Below, in pieces: positions 11,078-22,238 of a DNA stretch of 64,000 bases; position 1 is the first letter of the stretch; every line of letters begins with the position of its first letter. The DNA comes from Tragulus kanchil (taxonomy: Eukaryota > Chordata > Mammalia > Artiodactyla > Tragulidae). The stretch covers positions 156,875,501-156,939,500 of the forward strand of contig JAIOJX010000005.1 in assembly GCA_022376925.1 (NCBI GenBank). The letters run 5' to 3'. The position numbers and the translations under genes are program-made. Below the pieces are notes generated by a model. That model was not told the origin of the DNA. It made no database searches and saw only the letters and a list, made by a program, of their open reading frames with translations.

Positions 11078-12568
11078 TTAGACCTTTATTCATGCAACGT
11101 GGAATTAGATGTGTTTCTTACCAAATGATCGACTGTTGTGCTTATATGAAGGGCATCGCCAACTGAAACCACCAGATTTTTTAAATTTCACATAGTTCCA
11201 AAAAAGATTTGGGAACATGGAATGGACTTGATTTGAGCAAAGGAGGCAGTGAAGTTCCCAGGCTCGCTCAGAATCTCCCAGTGGCCTGATCTCGTCTCCC
11301 AAATGGGACGTGCAGCACAGACAGTGCTGACATGTTAACAAGCCTTTGGAGCCCTGGGACATAAACAAACCCCAGGGCTGCCGCTGCAGCCAGGCCTGAA
11401 GCACGGCATCGCAGAGTTTCAGAGATGGAGGAAGCCAGCAGTCATTCCATCCCAGCTCCTACCCCAAGCGGGAATTCTCCATCCAGCAGCCCAACAGATG
11501 GCTGCCCAGCCTCTGCTCGAGCGCCTTCAGAAAGGGACCCACCACTTTGCCAGGAGGTTTCGTCCGTTTTGAGACAACTTAATCCACATGGAGACAGTCC
11601 TCCTCGTGAGCCGTTTCTTCCTCGTGCTGAGCCCCAAGTCTGCCTCCGTTCACTTGACTTTTACCCTCGGCAGTAGGACAAAAATAAATCTGTTCCCTCA
11701 GCCATATAAAAATGTTTAGATTGTTTAAGACAGCCATTGTTTCCAGAGCCCCAAATATTTTCTTTCCTGTCTAAACGTCCCCTGCCACATTAACCATCTC
11801 TCACATGGTGTGGTTTCAGACCCGTTACCATCTTCTGAGTATTTTCTATTTTACGAATGTGCCTTACAAAAAAGTAACTCCTAGAACAAATAGCCAACTG
11901 TATTCTGAACACCGCGGAGCATGGTGGTGTTCTCATCTCCCTTGCTCTACACGCTGTGAAAAGCGAAAGTGTTAGTTGCTCAGTCGTGACCGACTCTTTT
12001 GTGACCCATGGACTGCAGCCTGCCAGGCTCCTCTGTCCGTGGGACTCTCCGGGCAAGAACACTGGAGTGGGTTGCCATTCCCTTCTCCAGGGCTCTTCCT
12101 GACCCAGGGATCAAACGAACCCAGATCTCCCGCATTGCAGGCAGATTCTTTACCATCTAAGCCACCAGGGAAGCGCTTAGACCTTTATTCATGCAACGTG
12201 GAATTAGATGTGTTTCTTACCAAATGATCGACTGTTGTGCTTATATGAAGGGCATCGCCAACTGAAACCACCAGATTTTTTAAATTTCACATAGTTCCTT
12301 ATAACTTAAAAGAAAGAAGTGGATTTCAAAGGGGCCCTATCAGTTATTAAAAGATCAAATCCTGCCTCCCCTGCATTAATAACAGACACACAGAACTATT
12401 TAAGAGATTGTGGCCCTAGCAAAGCTGATGAGTGACAGATCAAGATGACGGAGCCCACAGAGACTGACCCCAAAGGTGGACTCGGTGCTTGTCCTGATGT
12501 GCCAGGGGCCCAGGCTCTGCAGCCTCTTCTCCCACACATCCAGGGCGTGCAGGGAGCTGTGCCCACCT

Positions 12569-12736
12569 TTTAAAATGTGTTTTACTTGTTTATTGGACTG
12601 CACCCAGTCTTAGCTGTGGCATGCAGAGTCTTTACTTGCCGCATGTGGCATCTAGTTCCCTGACCAGGGGTCGAAACCAAGTCCCCTGCAGGGGGAACAC
12701 AGAATCTCAGTCCCTCGACCAGCAGGGAGGTCCCTG
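12569..12736 (-). mobile_element. CHR-2-type SINE, antisense
   Basis: It shows ggactgcacccagtcttagc, ccctgaccaggggtcgaaac and ccagcagggaggtccctgg, the reverse of the head. It ends about 115 nt before exon A. The second copy is 13662-13829. Confidence 0.75.
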
Positions 12737-12851
12737 GGCCTGCTTTTGTCTTTCTCACCCTGCCTGACATTTTCAGCCACCTGCTTCCAAGGCCGTGCCT
12801 TCCTCCAGCCTGCTGGAGACTCACCAGGGGTTCCCTTTGTGTCTCTGACAG

Positions 12852-12902
12852 GTCGCCTGAAGGAGGACATCACCCAGCGGCACGCGCAGCAGGCGGCTCT
12901 AG
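12852..12902 (+). CDS. KIF6: KIF6 exon A (C-terminal coiled coil)
   Basis: This 51-nt exon has acceptor ...ctctgacag and donor gtgagt. It encodes RLKEDITQRHAQQAAL, with a Gly codon split at each end (phase 1 on both sides). I recall the human counterpart as HLKEEITQRHIQQVAL. The peptide is charged and helical, part of the long coiled coil behind the kinesin-9 motor. The next exon begins with the two bases that complete Gly, so the frame is kept. The exon lies in the first copy of a 1.09 kb tandem duplication; a base-identical exon sits at 13945-13995. Because 51 is a multiple of three, using both copies would insert 17 spurious residues without any frameshift. Confidence 0.88.
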
Positions 12903-13944
12903 GTGAGTACGGGGTGGAGCCCGCAGGCAGACGTGAGACGTGACGGTGACGTGAACCCACGCCCAGCTGAACCTCAGGAAGGTCAAGGGGCGGGGGGAGT
13001 GGGGTTAAGGCAGCTTTCTCTGGACGCCCCTCCTCCCCGGGACCAGGCTCGCCCTCTCGTGTGCTGGCTTCCGGCTGTCAGCCCCCGGCAACCCCCTCCC
13101 AGCTGCTTCCTCAGCCTCTGACCTTTTCCATTCGCATTCCACATGCTGACTTACATTCACCCACTAGGTCCCAGTTCGTCAGAGCCCTCCTCAGAACTTT
13201 CTAGAACCACGGCTAGCTCATCCCAGAAGTGACAGTTGGTGGCGGAAAGGGCTCCCAGTGGCTGAACGCTCTCTGTGCGCTGCTTTATGTGCACCACAGT
13301 CCTAAAGAGGTCAGCGCCTTTTCCTGATGAAGGGGGCCTGCCCGAGGTCGCAACTGAAACCACCAGATTTTTTAAATTTCACATAGTTCCTTATAACTTA
13401 AAAGAAAGAAGTGGATTTCAAAGGGGCCCTATCAGTTATTAAAAGATCAAATCCTGCCTCCCCTGCATTAATAACAGACACACAGAACTATTTAAGAGAT
13501 TGTGGCCCTAGCAAAGCTGATGAGTGACAGATCAAGATGACGGAGCCCACAGAGACTGACCCCAAAGGTGGACTCGGTGCTTGTCCTGATGTGCCAGGGG
13601 CCCAGGCTCTGCAGCCTCTTCTCCCACACATCCAGGGCGTGCAGGGAGCTGTGCCCCCCTTTTTAAAATGTGTTTTACTTGTTTATTGGACTGCACCCAG
13701 TCTTAGCTGTGGCATGCAGAGTCTTTACTTGCCGCATGTGGCATCTAGTTCCCTGACCAGGGGTCGAAACCAAGTCCCCTGCAGGGGGAACACAGAATCT
13801 CAGTCCCTCGACCAGCAGGGAGGTCCCTGGGCCTGCTTTTGTCTTTCTCACCCTGCCTGACATTTTCAGCCACCTGCTTCCAAGGCCGTGCCTTCCTCCA
13901 GCCTGCTGGAGACTCACCAGGGGTTCCCTTTGTGTCTCTGACAG

Positions 13945-13995
13945 GTCGCCTGAAGGAGGACATCACCCAGCGGCACGCGCAGCAGGCGGCTCTAG
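13945..13995 (+). CDS. KIF6: KIF6 exon A, second copy (probably artefactual)
   Basis: This is an identical 51-nt copy of the exon at 12852-12902 with the same acceptor and donor. It lies 1093 nt downstream inside the second unit of a tandem duplication. Known KIF6 proteins, as I recall them, contain this segment once. The flanking intron sequence is duplicated with it, which argues for a duplicated assembly segment rather than exon evolution. Only one copy should be kept in a gene model. Confidence 0.6.
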
Positions 13996-14445
13996 GTGAG
14001 TACGGGGTGGAGCCCGCAGGCAGACGTGAGACGTGACGGTGACGTGAACCCACGCCCAGCTGAACCTCAGGAAGGTCAAGGGGCGGGGGGAGTGGGGTTA
14101 AGGCAGCTTTCTCTGGACGCCCCTCCTCCCCGGGACCAGGCTCGCCCTCTCGTGTGCTGGCTTCCGGCTGTCAGCCCCCGGCAACCCCCTCCCAGCTGCT
14201 TCCTCAGCCTCTGACCTTTTCCATTCGCATTCCACATGCTGACTTACATTCACCCACTAGGTCCCAGTTCGTCAGAGCCCTCCTCAGAACTTTCTAGAAC
14301 CACGGCTAGCTCATCCCAGAAGTGACAGTTGGTGGCGGAAAGGGCTCCCAGTGGCTGAACGCTCTCTGTGCGCTGCTTTATGTGCACCACAGTCCTAAAG
14401 AGGTCAGCGCCTTTTCCTGATGAAGGGGGCCTGCCCGAGGTCGCA

Positions 14446-15427
14446 GGCTCGCGAGGAACTAGGACGCGAACGAGGTCTCTGAGTCCACCCCGGGCACTCC
14501 TGCTCCCCATGCTGTTTACTGCTCACAAGAATGATGGGTCCATAATGCAAACACTATACCAATCAAGTGATATTCTGAGAGGTCTGGGCACCTTTGAGGA
14601 AGTGGGCACCTGCAGAAAATATCCCGTTGTGATATGTGGCACAAGGAAGTCACCCAGGAGGAGCGTGCAGCTCCCCGGAAGACTGGCAGAGTAGGGCTCC
14701 TGGGCAAGATCCCCTGGGTCCTCACCAGCTAGCTGGAATCAAGCCTTCTAGAGCTTTGATTAAATAAGCTATTCATGTATCCCAGACAAGGGGGTTCTCC
14801 TTGAGAAGGGCTGGCCCCCAGAATCACCTGCATTTGGAGAAATCCTGCACGCAGGCTCTCTAAGGGAAATAGAGCCAAGCCCCAGCATCATGAGGATAAT
14901 CCAGCTATTGACCTAGTAACTTGGATTATGGGAAAGGTTGGTTGTTCAGTTTCGGCCATAACAATCGTATCAGATGACTAGTGATGACATCAGAAACATA
15001 CAATAAGGGAGTCTGAGACACACAGGCAGAGCCCGAGCTTGTCCCTGTTGGGCCAGGATGGAGGGTTCAAGCAAATGTGCTGGGCCTGCCTTCCTATTGC
15101 TGAAGGCCTGCATGGCGGCTTGGAGCTGTGATTCTGCACAGGGTCTGCAGAGCGCCTTCCCCAACATGCAGTCATGGCTCCGGGGGTCCTCACGCCCAGG
15201 GCCAGGCTTGGGAAGGCCACAGGGATCTCTGCTGGAAGGGACCTCACCTGTGCAGAGACGCAGGTCGCTGGATGGGGCATCACCCCTGGGACTGTCCCCA
15301 GGCCTCTTCTCCAGCCTCCACTATGCTTATTGAATGGAAACAATGACATGGAAAAGGGAAGTTTTGCTTTAGGGCCTGCGGAGCCTCTGCTGAGTGTCTC
15401 CCACAGCAGGCCCCACCTTAATTCCTC
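14446..15427. other. KIF6 intron, unassigned unique sequence
   Basis: I recognise no gene here. A short stretch at 14795-14845 (cccccagaatcacctgc) faintly resembles a MER5-type hAT remnant. The rest is unassigned. Confidence 0.45.
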
Positions 15428-17622
15428 AGCTCACCTCTCGGGAGCTTTCTTCTGAAGTATAGCTGGTGTCAAGCTTAGCAGGGCCCAGCTTTGCCCGAAG
15501 GAGCCAGCCAACCTCAAGCGAAAAGCACTTTGGCTGAGTCTATTGAAGACGTTTGAATCACCTATTTACTTCAAAAGTATACCATCCCCAGAAGAGAAGA
15601 AGCAGTACCATTTGCAGCTGCCACCTTGAGATCAAATGCCGCGTTGCTCTCCAGGCGCCTTGGGAGCTTGTCTGGCAGGGCTGTGGACCCGCCGGCGGGC
15701 TGTGCCCATGGGGACCACCGTTCAGAAGGGACTTCTTGACAGAAAGTCTCGAGGCAGCAGGTCGCTTACAGTGTCGCTTTCCGCCTTAACCCTCGCCCTT
15801 CGGACTAGCCTTGGGGCTCCAGGCCGGGACCCACAGCTTCTGTAAGACCAGAAACACCTCGCTCGGCTTCCTGACGTTCTGTAGTCTGTGCTCCGGTGGA
15901 GCAATGAGGTGGTGACTGCTCTCACCCTCCCATTCCTCTGGGTTTTCCTCATATTGCGGTTCCTTCCTCCTCTCTGTTCTGGTCCTTTGTCTGCTGCTTC
16001 TCCCTTCTACTTTTCCTCACCCTCTGTTTCTGGTATTTCCTTTTGGTACGATTTCCTTCTTTGGCTTCCATGTTCCTGAGTGCCTGTGAATGTGTAGGAG
16101 GAGTTGGTTGGTCAGTTGAGTTTGGGATTCTTGGGGATGGAGGAGTGGGGTCAGGAGTAACCAGCGGGTCTGAGCAGGAGAGGTTTTCTCGTGCATTTTT
16201 CATAAGAATGCATCTCTACTTGTATGAGTAGACCTACGCCCAAGAAAATTTGCAAAAAGGTAATCTCGAAAAGCAGAGGTTTAATGGCGAAGTGAGAGGT
16301 GCCGTGGGGCTTCCTGGGTGGTGCTCGTGGTAAAGAACCCGCCTGCCAGTGCAGGAGAAGAAAGAGAGATGGGTTCAATCCCTGGGTCGGGAAGATCCCC
16401 TGGAGGAGGGCAAGGCAACCCTCTGCAGTATTCTTGCCTGGAGAATCCCATGGACAGAGGAGCCTGGCGGGCTACAGTCCAAAAGGGTGCAGAGAGTCGG
16501 ACACGACTCAAGTGACTTATTAGCTCACCTCTCGGGAGCTTTCTTCTGAAGTATAGCTGGTGTCAAGCTTAGCAGGGCCCAGCTTTGCCCGAAGGAGCCA
16601 GCCAACCTCAAGCGAAAAGCACTTTGGCTGAGTCTATTGAAGACGTTTGAATCACCTATTTACTTCAAAAGTATACCATCCCCAGAAGAGAAGAAGCAGT
16701 ACCATTTGCAGCTGCCACCTTGAGATCAAATGCCGCGTTGCTCTCCAGGCGCCTTGGGAGCTTGTCTGGCAGGGCTGTGGACCCGCCGGCGGGCTGTGCC
16801 CATGGGGACCACCGTTCAGAAGGGACTTCTTGACAGAAAGTCTCGAGGCAGCAGGTCGCTTACAGTGTCGCTTTCCGCCTTAACCCTCGCCCTTCGGACT
16901 AGCCTTGGGGCTCCAGGCCGGGACCCACAGCTTCTGTAAGACCAGAAACACCTCGCTCGGCTTCCTGACGTTCTGTAGTCTGTGCTCCGGTGGAGCAATG
17001 AGGTGGTGACTGCTCTCACCCTCCCATTCCTCTGGGTTTTCCTCATATTGCGGTTCCTTCCTCCTCTCTGTTCTGGTCCTTTGTCTGCTGCTTCTCCCTT
17101 CTACTTTTCCTCACCCTCTGTTTCTGGTATTTCCTTTTGGTACGATTTCCTTCTTTGGCTTCCATGTTCCTGAGTGCCTGTGAATGTGTAGGAGGAGTTG
17201 GTTGGTCAGTTGAGTTTGGGATTCTTGGGGATGGAGGAGTGGGGTCAGGAGTAACCAGCGGGTCTGAGCAGGAGAGGTTTTCTCGTGCATGTTTCATAAG
17301 AATGCATCTCTACTTGTATGAGTAGACCTACGCCCAAGAAAATTTGCAAAAAGGTAATCTCGAAAAGCAGAGGTTTAATGGCGAAGTGAGAGGTGCCGTG
17401 GGGCTTCCTGGGTGGTGCTCGTGGTAAAGAACCCGCCTGCCAGTGCAGGAGAAGAAAGAGAGATGGGTTCAATCCCTGGGTCGGGAAGATCCCCTGGAGG
17501 AGGGCAAGGCAACCCTCTGCAGTATTCTTGCCTGGAGAATCCCATGGACAGAGGAGCCTGGCGGGCTACAGTCCAAAAGGGTGCAGAGAGTCGGACACGA
17601 CTCAAGTGACTTATTAGCTCAC
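15428..17622 (+). repeat. Tandem duplication D6 (~1.09 kb unit)
   Basis: 15428-16521 recurs at 16522-17622, both starting agctcacctctcgggagc and closing gtgacttattagctcac. The seam uses a short shared agctcac. I see one internal substitution (gtgcatttttcat against gtgcatgtttcat). Confidence 0.93.
16306..16519 (+). mobile_element. Bov-tA SINE
   Basis: The head is gcttcctgggtggtgctcgt and the tail runs agtattcttgcctggagaat through gagagtcggacacgactc. The second copy is 17400-17613. Confidence 0.9.
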
Positions 17623-17639
17623 ACACATCATTCCATCTA

Positions 17640-17875
17640 CTATCCTCTCCCCACTGTAGCCCCAGCAAGTCAACCTCGACCTTCCCCACAAAGCCCCACC
17701 TTCTTCCCGGTCTGCTTGTCCTCCAGAATCATGCACCTCTGCTGAAGCACCGGCCTTGTGCTGTAATTATTTATCTCCATAGCTATTCTCTATGCAAAAA
17801 TATGAGCTCCTGGAAAGCTGGGTGCAGTCGAATGCATCTCTGTCCCCCCCGGCAGCCGGCACAGGCAATAAACAG
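17640..17875 (+). mobile_element. L2 LINE 3' fragment
   Basis: The sequence resembles the L2 end: a Ctype-rich block, then atttatctccatagc, atgagctcctggaaagc and a degenerate tail ending caataaacag. It is strongly diverged. Confidence 0.4.
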
Positions 17876-18192
17876 GCCAGAGTCGGCACTTCCCCAGGTG
17901 ACGCCGAGACTCACACATCTTGCAGGAGTGTAATGAGACATTTGAACATAAAATAAGTCCATTTAAAGGAAGTAGAAGGAGTAAGTGCCTTTGGACCCCA
18001 CAGCTGAGCAGATTACAGCACGCTCGCAGTAAATCCAGCTCTGGCTTATCTAGCCACCGAGCAGAAAGAGCAGCACCCAGAGTGACACAGCGTCCATTTT
18101 CTGACAAGAGGAAGCATGCTAATTTATCTGCAGAAACAGAATTTCTTCTGGAACTAAACACAAACCAGAATTTACTGTGAGGACCTTTATCT
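17771..18192. promoter_or_regulatory. Candidate regulatory element: cluster of TTATCT (GATA) motifs
   Basis: TTATCT (AGATAA on the other strand) occurs at about 17771, 18046, 18124 and 18187. The last three lie within about 150 nt of unique, AT-rich, repeat-free sequence deep in an intron. GATA-factor binding is an inference from the motif only. Confidence 0.25.
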
Positions 18193-18589
18193 AAAGGACA
18201 CCGAGTGACACAGCAAACCACGTCTTCAACAGCAGTTTCAGAGGATACCGAAATGTCGCTCGACCAGATGAGTCCCACAGCGACCCTCTGTAGAAGCGAG
18301 AGGCCCAGCGTGAGCCTGCGACTCCCTGAGGGTGTTTCTGGGAGTGGCCAGGTGACGCGCCAGGCGCCCCGCTCTCTGCGGGCCGCATAGGGCAGGAATA
18401 GAATGGGGAGAAGCCACCCCAGGACGCAGGGCTGTGCCCTCTCTCTCAAGGGCACTAGCTCTCTTCTGAGCAATATCTCTGAGCGGGGGCAGGCTCCCCT
18501 TCCGCTCACAACCAGAATTCTACCAAGTGCCTGTGATGAAAATTGAAAAGGCGCACAGCACTGCTGAGAGAAGCATAACAGGTAAGAGT
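18193..18589. other. KIF6 intron, unassigned unique sequence
   Basis: This is unique sequence with no repeat recognised. A 239-codon minus-strand open frame (17790-18509) crosses it, but it overlaps an L2 remnant and matches no protein I know. Confidence 0.4.
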
Positions 18590-19045
18590 GCCAGGCCCTC
18601 AGAGCTCTGGGGACTGAACAGAGGGAGAGTGCCCTGGGGGTGTCACCAAGGCCACGGGCCTGAGCTGAGCCTAGAAGAATGGGCAGGACTCGGGCCCCCA
18701 GAGAGGAGGGTGGGAGCAGAGACAGGTACTGTGTATGTGTGTGAGATGTGTAGGATCCGTGTGCGTACGGGGGCGCTATGTGTGTATGCTGTTTGTGTAT
18801 GTGTGAGTGTAGGGTATGTGTGTATGTGGGGGATGTGTGTGTGTCGATGGTGTGTGTATTTGATGTGGGTGGTGTGTGTGTGCTCTGTGTGTGGAGGAGG
18901 CAGCGGGAGGACGGCTCCGTGGTGAGCTGATGTGAAGGCCTCCGGGGTACAGGCTAAAACGGTGAGGAGGGCCTCTTCATTGAGGGCCTTGAACCTGCAC
19001 ATGTCCCTCGCAAGCAGTTGAGCCACGGGACATTTTTGAACAAGG
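18590..19045 (+). mobile_element. Possible L2 remnant split by a TG-rich tract
   Basis: Phrases such as tgagctgagcctagaagaatg, gggcctcttcattgagggcc and aaggacgccttggtcagagagg resemble internal L2 sequence. The TG microsatellite lies between them. Confidence 0.35.
18727..18895 (+). repeat. Imperfect (TG)n-rich tract
   Basis: About 170 nt are dominated by TG/GTG units with scattered interruptions (tgtgtatgtgtgtgag ... gtgtgtgtgctctgtgtg). Confidence 0.85.
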
Positions 19046-20170
19046 AAGGACGCCTTGGTCAGAGAGGCCTTCCAGGAAAAGAAGGCCTTTAGGGGAAAAG
19101 GAGCTCGTGTTCCTCAGCACTTGCTATGTGACTGATGAGTACAGGGTCTGCACCTCCTAGGGACACCACCCATCCTGCCACCCAAGCCGGCAGCCGCCCC
19201 GCCCCAGGCGCCTCCTCTGGGTACACACACCTGCAGCCCGGTCCAGGGGGGCTGCTACTCCCGCATCTGGGAGTGAACCTGCAGCAGAGGCTACGCTACC
19301 CACGAGTGCTGGGGCCACCTGGGGAGCCCCACTCACCCTGCGGGAACAGCGCACTGTGGCTGCAATGCCACGTGATCCCTCAGATGACCACCAAGCAGAG
19401 CCCACTACCCGACCTGAAGACCCGGCTTGAGTGCGCTGAATCCCAGCATGGCCTCCAGGAAGGGGGAAGGGCCCTGACGCTGAGGGCCCTCCCTGGTTCG
19501 CCCCAGTGCACTGAGAAACTCCTCTCTCTGGAACAGAATTCCTGCAGTGACCTCTAGTGGCGTCCCTGCATGCTCCACACGCGGGCCACGGCCATTGCCA
19601 CCTTCCCCACTTTCGGCAGACAGTTGTTGAAGGCTGAGACTTGGAATTCTGAGCCTGGGAATCACAAATCCGAGCAAAAAAACCAAAAGCCAGATTGTCA
19701 TCAATTTAATAAGCCATCTTGACTAGGCACCCGGGATGAGCCAAGCCAGGAATTCCAGGGTGTGGAAGAGGAACCGCTGAAGGAGACCACGGCAGGGGCC
19801 CTCCTGGCATCAGCCAGTCCAGTGAGCGTCCAAGTGGGCTCTGTGGGATGCCATGTTCTGCACGGCCCCATGAGACCATGAGGTGAGGGAGAGAACCTCG
19901 GGAACGAATGGCAGGACCCCAGGGTTTTCACCTGGATCAACCAAAGCAATTTCTGTTTCTCTTCTTACCGTTAAGTCTTCGTTTGAGAAAACAGGTTCTG
20001 TAGCTTTCCACACACCTTCCTCCCTTTAGAACTCGAGGCTCATTTCTAGGCATTTCCAAAGACACACTGCCCAAGCTTCCCTTCCTCAGCGCCATCTCAG
20101 TTTCCCCTTGGGCTCACATGGAGCTCTGCATGTGCCTCTACGATAGAATGTATCCCTTTGTGTGCTAATG
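19046..20170. other. KIF6 intron, unassigned unique sequence
   Basis: I see no recognisable gene, RNA or repeat. Open frames on both strands are GC-driven and lack homology I can name. Confidence 0.45.
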
Positions 20171-20390
20171 AGCCAGCCTTTAATCCTTCTTCCCCAACCC
20201 CAAGCAGAGTGAGTGGTACACAGAGGGTCCTCCATAAATGTTTGTTGAGTAAATCAGCGATCTCTAAGGGATCAGATTTTTGCCTTAAAGATTCACCAGC
20301 TAAGAGGCTCTGAAAAATGGGGTGGTTGGATTAAATGAAATTTTGCGCCCCGCTTAGTCCCTGGGGTTTAGCGAGCATTTACTGACCCCT
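20171..20390 (+). mobile_element. L2/MIR tail remnants
   Basis: gtcctccataaatgtttgttgagtaaatc (in two overlapping pieces) is the characteristic L2 3' terminus. aaaatggggtggttgg and gattaaatgaaattttgc resemble the MIR 3' half. Both are old and partial. Confidence 0.5.
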
Positions 20391-20627
20391 TGGGGCTTGC
20401 CCAGTGGCTCAGCAAGAATGAATCCACTTTCAATGCAGGAGACAAAGGTTTGATCCCTGGGTGGGGAAGATCCCCTGGAGGAGGGCATGGTGACCTACTC
20501 CAGTATTCTTGCCTGGAGAATCCCACGGACAGAGGAGCCTGGCAGGCTACAGTTGACTGGGTCACAGAGAGTCAGACGCAACTGAAGCGACTTGGCATGC
20601 ACTCACGCACACACGCACGCACGCACT
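20391..20627 (+). mobile_element. Bov-tA SINE with a CA/CG-rich tail
   Basis: It has a tRNA-like head with gtttgatccctgggtgggg and a BovB tail gagagtcagacgcaactg. It ends in cacgcacacacgcacgcacg, a common microsatellite end for these SINEs. Confidence 0.9.
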
Positions 20628-21155
20628 GACTGCCTTGTTGAATGAACAAATAAATCAAGCACTCCTCAGCCCTCAAGCAGCACAGTTGTGCCTCTCTGTG
20701 AAGGCAGAGTTCCTTAAGGCACGCAGAAAGCACTAACATCCTTGGTGAGGAGACACGTGAGGGCTTAGATGGTTAGAGATGTTTCCACCCTATCCAAAAT
20801 GAATGGTCCAAATGCCGACCTGTCGAAGCAAGGGAGAACGTAAAGGGAGCAGCTGCCCCTGAGGCCAAGATGGCACCTCAGTGGATTCCAAAAGCACTCG
20901 GGTGGCACCTGAGTTGATTCTAAGCTGCAGGTGCTTGTAGGGCCACTTCAAGTGTGCAGTCCTTAGCCAAATTTCCACATACAAGATGGACGCTGGGAGT
21001 AATCAGGAGCCCCCACCATATTTCCCTGGCCCGTGGCCAAGGCTGGAGACCCTCAGGGTCATTCCAGATGCCCTCAGCAGCTGTTCTGGAGGAGAAGGGT
21101 AGGTTGTGGGCCTCAACCCCGGGACCAGTCCTGAATGGCAGTCATATTTCAGTAA
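20628..21155. other. KIF6 intron, unassigned unique sequence
   Basis: I recognise nothing in this stretch. Confidence 0.4.
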
Positions 21156-21370
21156 AAAAGAGCACTCACTGTAGAGTCAGGAGACCGCTGCTCCACGGCA
21201 CCTCTCCCACTGCTAGCCACGTGACCTTGGCCTCTTCCCCTCGTTGCACCTCCACGTCCTCATCCACGAGAGAAGAACGTCTGCTCCCCAGGGCTGATTT
21301 CAGTGCCACGCGCGGTGTGTACGCACTGGAGCCAAGGACACAGTGGATGCTCAGTGAGCTGTCGTGATCT
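21156..21370 (+). mobile_element. MIR SINE
   Basis: agagtcaggagaccgctgc, gccacgtgaccttggcc and the final ggacacagtggatgctcagt follow the MIR order: core, then the end with a locus-specific tail. Confidence 0.6.
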
Positions 21371-21675
21371 CTAACTCTGGGTGCCAGGCAGTAGGCAGAG
21401 CCCCTGGCCACAGGGCTTCCAGTCCTGGGCTCCCGGCACCAGCTGGCATAACTCGTAGAGGTCACCAGCGCCAGAGTCACCGCATCGCTCCACCCACATG
21501 TGCTCAAGGCTCTGTAAGTCACTTTTCTTTTCTGAAACGCATCAGGCCCCAGGTAGGAGCTGTCCTGACCCTGTGACCTGCAGCCAGCGCTGGTGTCTTC
21601 ATCCTGCAGGTGTGCAGAAGCCTGAATGCTCCTCTGGGTGAGTTAGGCATCAGACCAATGATTTCATCAGTGAAG

Positions 21676-22238
21676 GCTTCTGTAATAAATTATCATAAAC
21701 TAGGCGGCTGATAAACAATAGAAATGTATTTTCTTACAGGTTCAGAGGCTGGAAGCCTGAGATCAGCGTCTGATCCTGGTGAGGGCCCTCTCCTAGGTCA
21801 GCCAGCCTGCTGGCTTCTTGTTGTGTCCTCACGTGGTGGAAAGATGGAGCTAGATCTTTGGTCTCTTAGTGAACATGAAAGTCACTTCAGTCCTTTCCGA
21901 CTCTTTGCGACCCCATGGACTGTAGCCTGCCAAGCTCCTCTGTCCATGGAATTCTCCAGGCTAGAACACTGAAGTGGGTGGCCATTCCCTTCTCCGGGAG
22001 ATCTTCCTAACCCAGGGAATGATCCCAGGCCTCCTGCATTGCAGGCGGATTCTTTACTGTCTGAGCCACAAGGGAAGCCCTTGGTCTCTTCTTAGAAAGG
22101 CACTAATCTCATTCATGGGGGCTCCACCCTCGTGACCGAATTACCTCCCAAAGGCCTCAATGGCAGACATGGTCACATTAGGGATTTGACTTCAGCATGT
22201 GAATTTGGGTAGGGTGGAACACATTCGGTCTATAATAG
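21676..22238 (-). mobile_element. MaLR LTR (MST/MLT1 type), antisense, SINE-interrupted
   Basis: Read on + it shows the reversed LTR end (taataaattatcataaac), cttacaggttcagaggctgg and gagggccctctcc. After the SINE come gggggctccaccctcgtgac, cgaattacctcccaaaggcc and gtcacattagggatttgac. A Bov-tA element interrupts it. Confidence 0.75.
21868..22080 (-). mobile_element. Bov-tA SINE inserted in the MaLR LTR
   Basis: A full antisense Bov-tA (cactctttgcg-type body through attgcaggcggattctttac). It is flanked by a perfect 10-bp target-site duplication, ttggtctctt at 21858-21867 and 22081-22090. Confidence 0.92.

Larger units (their letters stand above)
10117..12298 (+). repeat. Tandem duplication D4 (~1.10 kb unit)
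   Basis: 10117-11199 recurs at 11216-12298, both starting catggaatggacttgatttg and ending cacatagttcc. Junction filler is 11200-11215 (aaaaaagatttgggaa). It includes the CR1/L3 fossil and an antisense Bov-tA SINE. Confidence 0.93.
12259..14445 (+). repeat. Tandem duplication D5 (~1.09 kb unit), contains KIF6 exon A
   Basis: 12259-13350 recurs at 13351-14445, beginning caactgaaaccaccag and ending cctgcccgaggtcgca. The first ~40 nt of copy 1 also belong to D4 copy 2, so the two duplications chain. Differences are limited to homopolymers (gtgcccaccttttaaa against gtgcccccctttttaaa). Confidence 0.93.

Noticed and set aside
17790..18509. A 239-codon minus-strand open frame, among the longest in the window
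   Set aside because: It has no recognisable domain or splice context, it overlaps an L2-like remnant, and its composition looks like chance in GC-rich DNA.
18727..18895. A CRISPR-like or minisatellite array
   Set aside because: It is an irregular TG-rich tract with no constant repeat-spacer structure.
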